A DNA stretch of 64,000 bases from Leptospira harrisiae (GTDB taxonomy: Bacteria; Spirochaetota; Leptospiria; Leptospirales; Leptospiraceae). Numbering within the stretch: position 1 is the stretch's first letter; each line of letters starts with the position of its first letter. Position numbers and translations under genes: made by a program. This document shows positions 1 to 9,148 of this stretch, piece by piece. The stretch covers positions 62,001 to 126,000 of the forward strand of contig NZ_NPDX01000004.1 of the NCBI RefSeq assembly GCF_002811945.1, read 5' to 3'. Under the pieces are notes generated by a model that was not told where the DNA came from, ran no database searches, and saw only the letters and a list, made by a program, of their open reading frames with translations.

Positions 1-20
1 TTTCCTGATAAACTAATCAT
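1..20 (-). CDS. 5' end of a gene running off the window, possibly fabG
   Basis: On the minus strand an ATG at 20-18 opens a frame reading M-I-S-L-S-G-K before the window ends. A good Shine-Dalgarno (AAGAAGAGGAA on the minus strand, about 27-37) sits at the right distance. The residues fit the usual start of FabG-type short-chain reductases, and fatty-acid genes commonly follow plsX, so 3-oxoacyl-ACP reductase is the best guess. Only six to seven codons are visible, so the identity is inference. Confidence 0.4.
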
Positions 21-96
21 TTGGTTTTTCCTCTTCTTTTCTAATTCCTAAAAACATTTTTATTCTAAATTGATTCAAATAAATCCAAGGTTGTGA

Positions 97-1119
97 TCAA
101 ACTGAATCACTAAGTATAGTTTTGTATTCACCGAGTCTGGTTCGGATTCTATCGTTAATTCCGTGTTTGGCGCACTCTGCGATGACTCGAACTGCATTTT
201 TGACTGCAAGAGCATTGGAAGAACCATGACCAATCATACAAATCCCTTCCACACCAAGTAGAAGTGCTCCGCCGTATTCCGCATAGTCTAAACGTTTTTT
301 CACAGCGTTAAAAGTTGATTTTAAAAGTAAGGCACCCGTCTTTGCAAGGCTTGACTGTCTGATGGAATTTTTTAATACATTAAAAATAGATTTCGCAAGT
401 CCTTCAGTTGCCTTAAGAACAATGTTCCCAATAAAGCCATCACAAACCACAACATCCACTTCACGGCCACCACCATAAAGGTCACGACCTTCCACGTTTC
501 CTACAAAGTTAAATGGTATTTTTTTTAAAAGATCGAAGGTTTTGACAGAAACCGTATTTCCTTTTTTGTCTTCTTCCCCATTGGAAAGAATACCAACCTT
601 AGGATTTTGGATTCCAAAAAGTTCACGGGAATAAATCTCTCCCATCACTGCAAACTGAGCTAAGTATTCAGGTTTACAGTCAACATTGGCGCCAGCATCT
701 AACAGAAGTACGGGTGGTCCTTCCTCTCTGGGAATATGCGCAGCGATAGGTGGCCGCAGAACGCCTGGTAGGCGACCAAGATGTAATAAGGCGGCAGCCA
801 TAGTTGCACCAGTGTTTCCCGGAGAAAACACACCGACACATTCTTTGTCTGCCACTAAACGAACTGCTTTGACTACGGAAGAATCCTCCATAGCGCGGAC
901 TGCTATCGAAGGAGAATCATTCATACCGATGATCTCGGTAGAATGAATGACACGGACTTTCTCAGTGTCATAATCAAATTTTAACAGGATATCAAGTAAC
1001 TCTTGTTCGTCGCCAACGAGATAAACAGACAGCCCGAATTCTCGAACTGCCATTACCGCGCCCTCGACGATACCTTCGGGGCCGTAATCTCCGCTCATCG
1101 CGTCCACGGCGACCCACAT
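97..1119 (-). CDS. plsX: Phosphate acyltransferase PlsX
   Basis: PlsX converts acyl-ACP and phosphate to acyl-phosphate, the acyl donor for PlsY in the first step of bacterial phospholipid synthesis. It acts as a peripheral membrane enzyme. The 340-residue length and the opening [12 protein letters not shown] (family AMGGD motif, here AMSGD) match the family, as do [14 protein letters not shown] and [12 protein letters not shown] further in. It starts 5 bp after rpmF, an association conserved in many bacteria, and is followed by the probable fab gene, so it lies in the cmk-rpsA-hisG-rpmF-plsX transcription unit. The identification is secure. Confidence 0.97.
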   Translation of the reverse strand: MWVAVDAMSGDYGPEGIVEGAVMAVREFGLSVYLVGDEQELLDILLKFDYDTEKVRVIHSTEIIGMNDSPSIAVRAMEDSSVVKAVRLVADKECVGVFSPGNTGATMAAALLHLGRLPGVLRPPIAAHIPREEGPPVLLLDAGANVDCKPEYLAQFAVMGEIYSRELFGIQNPKVGILSNGEEDKKGNTVSVKTFDLLKKIPFNFVGNVEGRDLYGGGREVDVVVCDGFIGNIVLKATEGLAKSIFNVLKNSIRQSSLAKTGALLLKSTFNAVKKRLDYAEYGGALLLGVEGICMIGHGSSNALAVKNAVRVIAECAKHGINDRIRTRLGEYKTILSDSV

Positions 1120-1124
1120 AATGG

Positions 1125-1325
1125 TTAGTTATCTTCGGTCGTTTTTTTAACTTTTTGAGCGACTACGAGTTTTCCCTTATAAAAACCGCAATAAGGGCAA
1201 ACACGGTGGGATAGAACAAATGATCCACAATTGGAACACGGGTTTAAGTTAGGTTTGCCAATCGCGTGATGGGCTCTTTTCGTTCTAACTTTCGATTTTG
1301 ATTTACGTCTCTTTGGGACTGCCAT
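1125..1325 (-). CDS. rpmF: 50S ribosomal protein L32
   Basis: This 66-residue basic protein begins [12 protein letters not shown], the L32 signature, and has a zinc-ribbon Cys4 set (Cys30, Cys33, Cys43, Cys46). It is therefore the zinc-binding form of L32 rather than a zinc-independent paralogue. It is a structural component of the large ribosomal subunit. The ATG at 1325 is preceded by an AGAGGA ribosome-binding site. It lies 67 bp downstream of hisG and 5 bp before plsX; rpmF-plsX linkage is a common way to couple ribosome and membrane synthesis. Confidence 0.97.
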   Translation of the reverse strand: MAVPKRRKSKSKVRTKRAHHAIGKPNLNPCSNCGSFVLSHRVCPYCGFYKGKLVVAQKVKKTTEDN

Positions 1326-1392
1326 GGCTATCCTCTATGGAATTATAACTGGTTTTTACTATGTTTTGGAAAACGAATGTGAAAACAATATT

Positions 1393-2007
1393 TTAATTTT
1401 CTAGGCTCTCGATAAGAGACCGTAATTCGGTGTGTTTGTGATAAAAAGAGGAGCGATTGCATACCAAACGGGCCGTACTATACAAAATCGACTCAAATTC
1501 CTTCAGACCATTGGCTTTTAAGGTGCCACCAGTAGAAACTAGGTCCACGATGCAGTCAGAAAGGCCCACGATAGGAGCAAGTTCTATTGATCCATAGAGT
1601 TTGATGATTTCGCAGGAAATCCCTTTGGAGAAAAAATATTCACGTGTTAGGTTCGGGTATTTTGTGGCCACTCGCACTTTGGAACGTTTGGCAAAAAGAT
1701 CAAAGTCGGGAAAGGAGGCGAGAGAGAGCCTACAGGCTCCTAGTTTCAAATCCACAGGGGCAATGAGATCAAATCCCCCTTCCTTTAGAATGTCCCAACC
1801 CACAATGCCGGCATCAGCAGCGGCTTCTTCCACATAAGTGCAAACATCTTGGGATCTGACAAATAAAAGGCGGAGGCGTTTGTCTTCGGAGACGAAGGTG
1901 AGTTCTTTGGAACCCTCGGATGGTAATGTTTTTAACCACCCTTTGGATAACAAAAGGACCGCAGTTTCTTCGGCAAGCCTACCTTTCGGAAGAGCCAAAG
2001 TTAACAT
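1393..2007 (-). CDS. hisG: ATP phosphoribosyltransferase, short form (HisG_S)
   Basis: HisG condenses ATP with PRPP to give phosphoribosyl-ATP, the first and feedback-controlled step of histidine synthesis. The protein is 204 residues with the N-terminal [11 protein letters not shown] motif and the PRPP-loop-like region [16 protein letters not shown]. The length is that of the short form, which lacks the C-terminal ACT-like regulatory domain and in known cases works with HisZ. No hisZ is present in this window. It sits between a TPR membrane protein (3 bp spacing) and rpmF, an unusual place for a histidine gene and away from any other his gene here. Confidence 0.93.
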   Translation of the reverse strand: MLTLALPKGRLAEETAVLLLSKGWLKTLPSEGSKELTFVSEDKRLRLLFVRSQDVCTYVEEAAADAGIVGWDILKEGGFDLIAPVDLKLGACRLSLASFPDFDLFAKRSKVRVATKYPNLTREYFFSKGISCEIIKLYGSIELAPIVGLSDCIVDLVSTGGTLKANGLKEFESILYSTARLVCNRSSFYHKHTELRSLIESLEN

Positions 2008-2010
2008 AGG

Positions 2011-2757
2011 TTAGTTTTTCCCGAGTTTGAGGAGTAAATAACTTGAGAGAAGTTTGACATCTTCCCCAGACTCCGCTCCGTCTAGTTTGACTGCTTTTTC
2101 AAGATACTCTTTAGCGGCAGCTTTATTACCATTTAGGTAAGACAAACGACCTGCTTGGTAATAAGCCCAAGCTTTGAAACCATTGAGTTCGCGAGCAGGT
2201 TCAATCACAGTCGCAGCAATCTTATAATTTTCTAAAGATTTTGCGTTGTTTTTTTCTTTTTCGCGGTAATTTCCAGCAATGTAAAAATAGAGTGCTTTGA
2301 TTTCTTTGGGTGTATCAATTTTTTTAGCAGCATCTTCAAGATAACCGGCTGCCTTTCCAAATTCCCCTTTTTCTGCATATAGCTTAGAAAGGTCCTTCCA
2401 AACACGAAGTTCCATTTTACCGGTACTTTGGTTTTGCAAAAAAGTTTCCAAACTTTGGATCTGAACATCAAGACCAGCTTTTGATTTCTGTTGCGTGAGT
2501 TTCAAATCTTCGAGTGTTACCGTTTCTTTTTCAAATAGATAAGCACGGTATTCGAAAAATCCAATCACAACAGCTAACACAACAATGGCGGAAGAAAGGC
2601 TAATAAAAACAGACTTACGATTCCGTGCCAAAAAATGTGTGAACTTTAAAAAAATGAGTTCGGATTTGGAACCTTCAAAATCAGCGAACTCATCCTTTTG
2701 GATGAGTTCTGCTTGTTTTTTATGTTCGATTTGGTTTTTTTTATGAAACTTATCCAT
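2011..2757 (-). CDS. TPR-containing single-pass membrane protein, YfgM-like
   Basis: This 248-residue protein has a charged cytoplasmic N-terminus (1-48), one membrane segment (about 49-69) and an extracytoplasmic region of tetratricopeptide-like repeats (about 90-245). The architecture resembles YfgM-type ancillary translocon or periplasmic chaperone-network proteins, but sequence similarity is only general. It lies between rpsA (4 bp spacing) and hisG (3 bp), so it is probably co-transcribed with ribosomal genes. A role as a protein-interaction scaffold at the inner membrane is inference. Confidence 0.7.
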   Translation of the reverse strand: MDKFHKKNQIEHKKQAELIQKDEFADFEGSKSELIFLKFTHFLARNRKSVFISLSSAIVVLAVVIGFFEYRAYLFEKETVTLEDLKLTQQKSKAGLDVQIQSLETFLQNQSTGKMELRVWKDLSKLYAEKGEFGKAAGYLEDAAKKIDTPKEIKALYFYIAGNYREKEKNNAKSLENYKIAATVIEPARELNGFKAWAYYQAGRLSYLNGNKAAAKEYLEKAVKLDGAESGEDVKLLSSYLLLKLGKN

Positions 2758-2761
2758 GGAC

Positions 2762-4462
2762 CTATCGGTTTTGGTTTAAATTCATAAATGAACCGATGGA
2801 TTCACGAGAAGGTTGGTTGTCTTCCTTCATGTATTTAGCCATCTCTTCACGTTCTACTGCTTTATCAAAATCTTTGATAGAGAGAGAAATCTTCTTATTG
2901 TTAGGTTCGATTTTGACAACAACTGTGCGAACGGAATCGCCCACTTTGTAAAGATCTTCTAACTTGATGTTACGACCATCAGGAATTTCAGAGATGTGAA
3001 CAAGGCCTTCGTAACCTGGTTCTACTTCTACGAACACACCAAAACTCACGATGGACTTCACACGACCTTCTACAAGTGTACCCGGTGGGTATTTTTTGCG
3101 AAGAGCTTCGTATGGATGTTCTGAAAGTTGTTTCAGACCACAGCTGATTCGTTGTGCATCTAAGTTGACATCAAGGATTTTGTATTGAACCGATTGGCCT
3201 TTTTTAAGGAGGTTTAACGGATTCTTTTCTTTTTCATCCCAAGTGATGTCAGAGATATGAATGAGTCCTTCGATTCCACTTTCTACTTCAACGAAAGCAC
3301 CGTATTTTGTGATTCCAGTGATTTTACCTTCGAGAACATTTCCAGCACGAACGTTAGCAGAGAGAGCTTCCCAAGGGTTAGGAAGGAGTTGTTTGAGTCC
3401 GAGTGACAAACGTCTTGCCTCGAAATCAATGTCCAAAATTTCCGAATCAACTTCTTGGCCTTTTTTCAAAACATCTTTAGGATGTGGTGGTTTTTTTGCC
3501 CAAGAAAGTTCTGTGGTATGGATGAGACCCTCGAGTCCTTCTTTGAGTTCTACGAAAGCACCGAAATTGGTAAGTGAGGTTACGATTCCGCGAACCACCA
3601 TTCCTTTTTCGAGTTCTTTCTTTGCCCAAATCCAAGGATCTTCGTAAAGTTGTTTGATTCCAAGAGAAAGTTTATTGTTCTCTTTATCCACTTCTAAAAC
3701 AATCACTTCGACTTCGGCACCGATGTTGAAGTATTGTTTGAAAGGAGCAAATTTTTTATAAGAAATATCGTTTTGGCGTAGAAGTCCTACCACTTCGTAA
3801 ACAGAAAGGAAAACACCAAAGTTGGCAATTTTCACAACCTTTCCGTTCACTTTGTCCCCTACTTTTACTTTGCCGAGGAGTTCTTCCCACTTCTCTCCAT
3901 TGATTTCGTCGAGGAGAGTTTTGCGAGAAACCACACCGGTTCTTGTTTTTTCGTTGAGTTCAATGATTTTGAATGAAAACTCTTTTCCACCTTCAGTGGA
4001 TTCTTTAAAACGGACACCTACGTGAGAAGCAGGTAGAAAAAGTTGAATGCCTTCGCTTTCAACTAGGTATCCTTTGTTTTTCACTTCTCCGACAATTTTA
4101 CCAGAGAGAGGGTATCCGTTTTGACTTGCGTCTTTGATGGTTTCCCAACCAACTCTTTGGTCCGCTTCTTTTTTGGAGAGGACACAATATCCGTCGACCC
4201 GCTTCTTAATGATCGCACTGACTTTCTCACCGCGTTTTGGCGTTTCCGAGAAGTCTTCACGTGAGACACGAGCTTCCAATTTTTCTCCAATATCAAGGAA
4301 AACAGTGTCACCAATGACATCGACTACAGTCCCTTCAATGAGGGTACCTTTTCCTGCGGAGTTTTCTTGTTCTTGTGCTTGTGATTGCGATTCCCACTTC
4401 TCTAATAATTCGCCGAAGGAAGTGGTCTCATTTTTGGGGGAGGATGGGTTGGTTGAATTCAA
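2762..4462 (-). CDS. rpsA: 30S ribosomal protein S1
   Basis: S1 binds the 5' regions of mRNA and helps load them on the 30S subunit. The 566-residue protein consists of six S1 (OB-fold) repeats. The last four are the most regular, each with a G-x-V-x-x-(I/L)-x-x-F/Y-G-x-F/A-V core followed by EGLIH or EGLVH. The N-terminus is a low-complexity leader rich in Ser, Glu and Gln. It follows cmk, the near-universal cmk-rpsA pairing, and precedes the TPR protein by 4 bp. Length and repeat number are typical for the family. Confidence 0.96.
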   Translation of the reverse strand: MNSTNPSSPKNETTSFGELLEKWESQSQAQEQENSAGKGTLIEGTVVDVIGDTVFLDIGEKLEARVSREDFSETPKRGEKVSAIIKKRVDGYCVLSKKEADQRVGWETIKDASQNGYPLSGKIVGEVKNKGYLVESEGIQLFLPASHVGVRFKESTEGGKEFSFKIIELNEKTRTGVVSRKTLLDEINGEKWEELLGKVKVGDKVNGKVVKIANFGVFLSVYEVVGLLRQNDISYKKFAPFKQYFNIGAEVEVIVLEVDKENNKLSLGIKQLYEDPWIWAKKELEKGMVVRGIVTSLTNFGAFVELKEGLEGLIHTTELSWAKKPPHPKDVLKKGQEVDSEILDIDFEARRLSLGLKQLLPNPWEALSANVRAGNVLEGKITGITKYGAFVEVESGIEGLIHISDITWDEKEKNPLNLLKKGQSVQYKILDVNLDAQRISCGLKQLSEHPYEALRKKYPPGTLVEGRVKSIVSFGVFVEVEPGYEGLVHISEIPDGRNIKLEDLYKVGDSVRTVVVKIEPNNKKISLSIKDFDKAVEREEMAKYMKEDNQPSRESIGSFMNLNQNR

Positions 4463-4482
4463 TGGTTACCGGGATACAAAAC

Positions 4483-5235
4483 CTAGATTTGCCCAGAGGA
4501 TGAAACCTTGGACAGGATAGTATTTAGGACAGTTTCTGTGTCGAGGGTGCTCGTGTCAATTAGGATTGCGTCGGAAGCCTGCTTCAGGGGGGCCACAGTA
4601 CGGGTGGTGTCACTTTCGTCCCGAGCCACAATTTCGTCTTTGATGTGGTTTAGGTCGGCTTTGAAGCCTTTTGCAACTAATTCATCGTATCGGCGTTTGG
4701 CCCTCACTTCCACAGAGGCAGTCAGAAAAAATTTAAATTTTGATTTTGGAAAGACTTCTGTCCCAATGTCCCGGCCGTCCATCACCAATTTGTGAGTTTT
4801 TGCGAATTCTCGGATGTGGTGGTTTAGGATTTCGCGGAAAGCACGTCTTGGTGCAATGTAACGGATTTTTTTAGTGATCTCCGGATCACGGATTTCCAAA
4901 CTTATGTCTCTTTTACCAAGAAACATTAAATTTTCACCAGTAGACGAAAGTTCACAATGTACGGGAATCTTAGCCACAGAAAATCCGAACTCTGCTTCGT
5001 CTTTTTCTAGGAGTGTGGCATCCGCTAATTTTTCTGTGTAAAACGGAAACTTAGACTCATCCTCTTTTGTCTCAAGAAACTTTTCCCATATAGCGAGAGT
5101 TAACGCCCTGTAAAAGGCGCCTGAATCCAAATATAAATACCCAATTTTATGCGCTATCATTCGTGCGAGTGTACTTTTTCCTGAGCCGGCAGGCCCATCG
5201 ATGGCAATGACTTTTTCTATGTTCGATAAACTCAT
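4483..5235 (-). CDS. cmk: Cytidylate kinase
   Basis: Cmk phosphorylates CMP and dCMP with ATP for nucleotide recycling. The P-loop GPAGSGKST lies at residues 14-22 from the ATG at 5235, and the later motifs MDGRDIGTEVFP and SVEVRAKRRYDEL are characteristic. I chose the ATG at 5235, giving 250 residues, because upstream extension to a TTG at 5295 would add about 20 residues that do not resemble the family. No strong Shine-Dalgarno is visible at this ATG. It is the first visible gene of the minus-strand operon running into rpsA and is divergent from the sensor kinase at 5379. Confidence 0.95.
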   Translation of the reverse strand: MSLSNIEKVIAIDGPAGSGKSTLARMIAHKIGYLYLDSGAFYRALTLAIWEKFLETKEDESKFPFYTEKLADATLLEKDEAEFGFSVAKIPVHCELSSTGENLMFLGKRDISLEIRDPEITKKIRYIAPRRAFREILNHHIREFAKTHKLVMDGRDIGTEVFPKSKFKFFLTASVEVRAKRRYDELVAKGFKADLNHIKDEIVARDESDTTRTVAPLKQASDAILIDTSTLDTETVLNTILSKVSSSGQI

Positions 5236-5327
5236 GGTTTTATATTCTAAAACTAGAACAGGATTTGATTTCGTCCAGAGGAATTCTTGAGACAAAGAAA
5301 GGCTAACCGGCGGTAAACGAATTTACC

Positions 5328-5355
5328 TTGACATCAAGTTTTTCCTCCCTAGTGT
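5328..5355 (+). promoter_or_regulatory. Candidate sigma-70 promoter for the sensor kinase
   Basis: A perfect TTGACA at 5328-5333 is followed after 16 bases by TAGTGT (5350-5355), a weak -10. This would start transcription roughly 15-20 bases before the GTG start at 5379. Only the -35 box is convincing. Confidence 0.3.
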
Positions 5356-5378
5356 AGCGACACTCAGGCGGAGCAATA

Positions 5379-6911
5379 GTGAAATTAAGAAATCGCAATC
5401 TTGATCCTGAACGAATTGCCGACTTCGAATGTTTCCGGAGTGGGATCTTAGAACTCATCGTTGGGAACTCTCCACTTCCTGACGTACTCAAAGAAATTGT
5501 ATTGGGAATTGAAACTCTAAACCCCACAATGATTTGTACGGTTGTTCTCATCGAAAATTCAAAAATTAAAATCGGTGCGGCCCCTTCTCTTCCCAAAATT
5601 TATAACGATTCCATTGAAGGAGTCACCATTGGGCCTGAAGCCGGTTCTTGCGGAACAGCGGCATACACTGGCAAACGAGTCATCGTAGAAGATATTGGAA
5701 CCAGTCCTTTATGGAAAAATTACAAAGACATTGCGCTTAGCGTAGGTTTGTATTCTTGTTGGTCAGAACCCATTCACTCTCACACGAGCGAAGTGATTGG
5801 AACCTTTGCGATTTACCATCATGAAATTGCCAGTCCCACTGAGTTCGATATTTTTATCATAACGGAAACAGCAGACCTTGTTAGCATAGCCATTGAGAAA
5901 TCTATTGTATCTGAAAAACTGACTGAAAGCGAAAGAAGGTTTCGAGATTTTTTCGAAAAGAACTCTTCTGTTATGCTCATCATTGAACCAAATTCTGGGG
6001 ACATCATCAATGCCAACCAAACAGCAGTTCAATTCTATGGATATACTCATGAAATCCTAACGACAATGAAAATAGATGAAATCAATGTTTTACCTCCGGA
6101 AGATGTAAAAGCGGAAAGGTTGCGAGCCCTCGCAGAAGAAAGAAGTTACTTTTCTTTTCCACACAAACTTGCCAATGGAAACATCAAACAAGTAGAAGTT
6201 TATTCCACTCCAATAGAAACAAGTAACCGCCATTTACTTTTTTCTATTATTCATGATGTCACAGAAAGAAAAACTGCCGAGGAAAAAGTAAAGTCTCTGC
6301 TTTCAGAAAAAGAAATGATTTTGCGAGAGGTTCATCACCGGATCAAAAACAACATGACCATTCTGTACAATCTTTTAGATTTGCAAGCGGGTTCCCAAAA
6401 AAACGAAGAGATCCGAAATTCATTAAAAGATGCGACAAGCCGGATCAAAACCATGTCACTTCTTTATGATAAATTATATTTGGGAAAAGCTTTTCACGAA
6501 TTACTTTTAGATGAATACTTAATACCATTATCAGGGGAAATCATTTCTTTATTTCCCTATCCGGTAAAACTCATTACAGAAATTGAAAGTTTACAATTGT
6601 CGGCAGAACAACTTCAGGCAATTGGAATCATCACAAATGAACTGCTTACTAATAGTTTAAAGTATGCAAGAGATTCTTCTAGAGAGTTGGAAATTCAAAT
6701 CAAAGTTTGGACTGAAGACTCAAACTTTTTTTTGCTCATTCGTGATAACGGAAAAGGATTTGATCCTCAAATGAAAAACCCAGAAAACCTGGGTTTTGGT
6801 TTGACCTTGGTGACAATGTTAACTAAACAACTGAGCGGTGAACTCACATTTCACGGAGACACCGGTGCAGAGTATAAAATTAAATTTCCTATGGTGAAAT
6901 CCCATCCTTAA
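5379..6911 (+). CDS. GAF-PAS sensor histidine kinase (HisKA_2 type)
   Basis: A soluble 510-residue kinase with no membrane segment. A GAF domain spans about 25-175 and contains EAGSCGTAAYTGKRVIVEDI, typical of GAF sensors. A PAS domain spans about 185-300. A HisKA_2 dimerisation/phosphoacceptor segment contains HHRIKNN at 319-325, and a HATPase_c domain has N-box NELLTNSLKY (420-429), DNGKGFD (456-462) and GFGLTLV (472-478). The GTG start at 5379 is supported by GGCGGAG five bases upstream. No response regulator is adjacent, so the partner is unknown. Its last 23 bases overlap the 3' end of the convergent gene at 6889. The ligand cannot be told from sequence. Confidence 0.9.
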   Translation: MKLRNRNLDPERIADFECFRSGILELIVGNSPLPDVLKEIVLGIETLNPTMICTVVLIENSKIKIGAAPSLPKIYNDSIEGVTIGPEAGSCGTAAYTGKRVIVEDIGTSPLWKNYKDIALSVGLYSCWSEPIHSHTSEVIGTFAIYHHEIASPTEFDIFIITETADLVSIAIEKSIVSEKLTESERRFRDFFEKNSSVMLIIEPNSGDIINANQTAVQFYGYTHEILTTMKIDEINVLPPEDVKAERLRALAEERSYFSFPHKLANGNIKQVEVYSTPIETSNRHLLFSIIHDVTERKTAEEKVKSLLSEKEMILREVHHRIKNNMTILYNLLDLQAGSQKNEEIRNSLKDATSRIKTMSLLYDKLYLGKAFHELLLDEYLIPLSGEIISLFPYPVKLITEIESLQLSAEQLQAIGIITNELLTNSLKYARDSSRELEIQIKVWTEDSNFFLLIRDNGKGFDPQMKNPENLGFGLTLVTMLTKQLSGELTFHGDTGAEYKIKFPMVKSHP

Positions 6912-8490
6912 CTGCTGGGAAAGTGTATCGAAATCTTTTTTTGGAATTACCTAAATAAGCAAATTCCATTCGAATGGTTTCAATATGACTGGAATCATTT
7001 CCACCATCCAAATACAATCGAACTTCTTTCTCCATTGTTTTTCGATAGAAATAGTTTTCCTTAATGTAATTGTACATTTGCAGATATAAAACCTGGTTTT
7101 CTTTAGATAATTTAGGATTGACTTTGTCTGCATTTTGACTGGCAAATCTTAACTTTCCATTCAGAAAATGTAAGTTAGATGAAAACAAATAATTCAGAGG
7201 ATTTGTTTGGTCCATCTGGATGATGAGAGGAAGTTTTACTAAATTACAATTCCAATAGAATCTAAGTGTGGGTTCTTCTAAATTTACATCTTTCCAATAA
7301 AATTCTAATTCATTCTTTTGGCCACAAAACTCATTCGATTTTTCATCTGAATTAGGAAGTCGAATCGAAGTTTTTGGAAATGCTGAAAATACCAATTGGT
7401 TTTTACTTATATTCGAATACACTCCGTGTGGAAGCCAAACTTTGTTTTCTAGTTGGATAGCCAAAGCCTTTGCACGTTCCTCTCCATTTCTCTTTTTTAC
7501 TTCTTCGTAGAGAGAGTTAGAAAGTGTATTGATAAACTCTGGGAAAAAACGATCACCTGCATTGGTTTTTGCGATTGTTTGAAAAATAGTCACATCAGCT
7601 AACTCACTTCCAACCAAGGTTCGATACTGCCAAAGTAAAGAAGGGATAAAGGCAAAATCTTTTTTAAAATCAGATTCGATGGTGACATCATATAAACCAA
7701 TTTCTTTGTCCAGGCGAAATGAAGAAACTATCAGCTGACGTTTGACTGCTTCACATGTTTTGTGTGTATACAATTCAGGATGATCCAAAAGAGAAGCTGC
7801 ATAATAGTCAGAAATTCCTTCTGCAAGTGAACGTCCAATGGCATTGTTTCCAAGATACTTTCCTGTAATCAAATGAGTGTATTCGTGATAAATGGAATCA
7901 GGGCAAGAGGCAGTGTCTATGATTCGCTCAAACGCGAATGTTCCGAAAACAGGTAAATCCCATTTAGGAGCAAACCACAATTCACTGGTCCAGCTTCCAT
8001 TGGTTTCGGCTGGTGGGATAGTTAAGGCAGTGTTTTTTAATGAAACCTTGGAATCATAATAATCTGTAGGAGAATAAGCAAACGGTGCATCCACTCGGAT
8101 TCGAACTTTCGGGTTAAATTCTGTAATTTTATCTTTTGTTCCCGAGCTAATTGCAATGGATTTAAACCTAGATTCAATTTTACGAAGTTGGTATCCTAAA
8201 GTCAGCAACTTCAAATTCCCTTCGACTTGTTCCAGTGGAATTGGTTCCTGTTCTAACTTGGAATAAATCGAAAAGTTTTCTAATATATAATGTGTTTGTG
8301 ATTTGAGTCCGAGGTCTTCGAATGTTATGTTCTTATGTACGAACTGTTTGCGATCCCCTTCCCAATCTAAAACTTGGTTTTCTTTTTTTACATCTGCAGT
8401 TAGGTTCACACCGAAGAGGAATGTAAAAATAGAAAGTAAGATGTAACTTTTTTGTTTCGAATGATTTTCGCGAAACTCTAAACTCTTCAT
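6889..8490 (-). CDS. Exported gluzincin-like zinc metallopeptidase, family unassigned
   Basis: A 533-residue protein with an N-terminal hydrophobic segment (about 15-31) consistent with export. A HEYTH zinc motif (His202, Glu203, His206) is followed 18 residues later by Glu224 in LAEGISDYYAAS, the arrangement of a gluzincin with its third zinc ligand and the common EGxxDY context. This predicts a metallopeptidase active outside the cytoplasm. The remaining roughly 300 C-terminal residues are not recognised and look like beta-rich accessory domains. The 3' end overlaps the sensor-kinase gene by 23 bp on the opposite strand. Peptidase activity is inferred only from the motif geometry. Confidence 0.65.
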   Translation of the reverse strand: MKSLEFRENHSKQKSYILLSIFTFLFGVNLTADVKKENQVLDWEGDRKQFVHKNITFEDLGLKSQTHYILENFSIYSKLEQEPIPLEQVEGNLKLLTLGYQLRKIESRFKSIAISSGTKDKITEFNPKVRIRVDAPFAYSPTDYYDSKVSLKNTALTIPPAETNGSWTSELWFAPKWDLPVFGTFAFERIIDTASCPDSIYHEYTHLITGKYLGNNAIGRSLAEGISDYYAASLLDHPELYTHKTCEAVKRQLIVSSFRLDKEIGLYDVTIESDFKKDFAFIPSLLWQYRTLVGSELADVTIFQTIAKTNAGDRFFPEFINTLSNSLYEEVKKRNGEERAKALAIQLENKVWLPHGVYSNISKNQLVFSAFPKTSIRLPNSDEKSNEFCGQKNELEFYWKDVNLEEPTLRFYWNCNLVKLPLIIQMDQTNPLNYLFSSNLHFLNGKLRFASQNADKVNPKLSKENQVLYLQMYNYIKENYFYRKTMEKEVRLYLDGGNDSSHIETIRMEFAYLGNSKKRFRYTFPAVKDGISP

Positions 8491-8525
8491 TTTTTATACT
8501 CTGTTGGTTCTATTGGTTACAAAGA

Positions 8526-8568
8526 GATCTTGTTTCTTATTCCATTTTGAATGGATAGAAACAAGATC
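8526..8568. terminator. Long inverted repeat between two minus-strand genes
   Basis: Perfect 12-base arms (8526-8537 and 8557-8568) enclose an inner TCCATT-TTG-AATGGA hairpin, so nearly the whole 43-base element can fold into one stem of about 18 pairs with a small bulge. It lies between the stop of the small exported protein and the start of the metallopeptidase-like gene. A terminator or mRNA-stabilising hairpin is likely. The minus-strand tail is not a clean T-run; the plus-strand side is more T-rich. Confidence 0.55.
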
Positions 8569-8598
8569 AATAAGTTTGTTTTATAGTAGGAAAAAGGA

Positions 8599-9024
8599 TT
8601 AGAATCCAAGTCCTACGGAATCATACATCCCACCAGAAACTACGTTTCCAAATCCACCTGTATGAATGAGCAAACCAACAACTGCTACAACAGTCACAGA
8701 AGCTAAAACGTTTTCAAAAACTTTGAAATTTGTTCCATGTAGGTAGTTACCAGTTGATTTTTTTAATTGAATGGAAGATACAATCCCTTCTAAATCTTGA
8801 TCAAGAGTTCCTGCGAATTCAGCATTTTTGATTTCTCTGCTGATTCTTACAAACTCTGCGGGAGTGATATGAGCTTTGATATACTCATGTGCTTCTTTGT
8901 TTGTCATTCCATTAGTTACTAAAATTTTCGCTGCTTCCTTAACGTTCATTTGGTTAGCTGGTGCTGCAAATGCTGCTTGAGTGGCAAACACGATAGCGAG
9001 TACTAAACTGATTTTCTTTTTCAT
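8599..9024 (-). CDS. Small exported protein of unknown function
   Basis: A 141-residue protein with a textbook signal peptide (MKKK, hydrophobic core, cleavage after AFA at residue 20). The mature part is largely helical and amphipathic. A second hydrophobic stretch at about 106-123 (VLASVTVVAVVGLLIH) precedes a Gly-rich tail. The ATG is preceded by AAAGGAT. I do not recognise a family; leptospires encode many such small secreted or envelope proteins. It probably has its own transcript, bounded by hairpins on both sides. Confidence 0.7.
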   Translation of the reverse strand: MKKKISLVLAIVFATQAAFAAPANQMNVKEAAKILVTNGMTNKEAHEYIKAHITPAEFVRISREIKNAEFAGTLDQDLEGIVSSIQLKKSTGNYLHGTNFKVFENVLASVTVVAVVGLLIHTGGFGNVVSGGMYDSVGLGF

Positions 9025-9103
9025 GGGATTATCCTTTGAATCAAATTTGTTCTTAGCGGAATTTTTCTGAACTCCCCTCTCAAACTTGAATCCATCCTAC
9101 TAC

Positions 9104-9128
9104 GAAAAAGAATCCAAATCGTCTGGAT
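9104..9128 (-). terminator. Candidate rho-independent terminator of the AraC-type gene
   Basis: On the minus strand, 20 bases beyond the AraC-type stop codon, a short stem (arms 9124-9128 and 9112-9116, seven-base loop) is followed directly by TCTTTTT. The stem is only five pairs, so it is weak. Confidence 0.4.
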
Positions 9129-9148
9129 CGATCGAAGTGGATTGAAAA

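Noticed and set aside
5236..5295. Twenty-codon extension of cmk to an upstream TTG
   Set aside because: The family similarity starts at the ATG at 5235 and the extra residues are unrelated.
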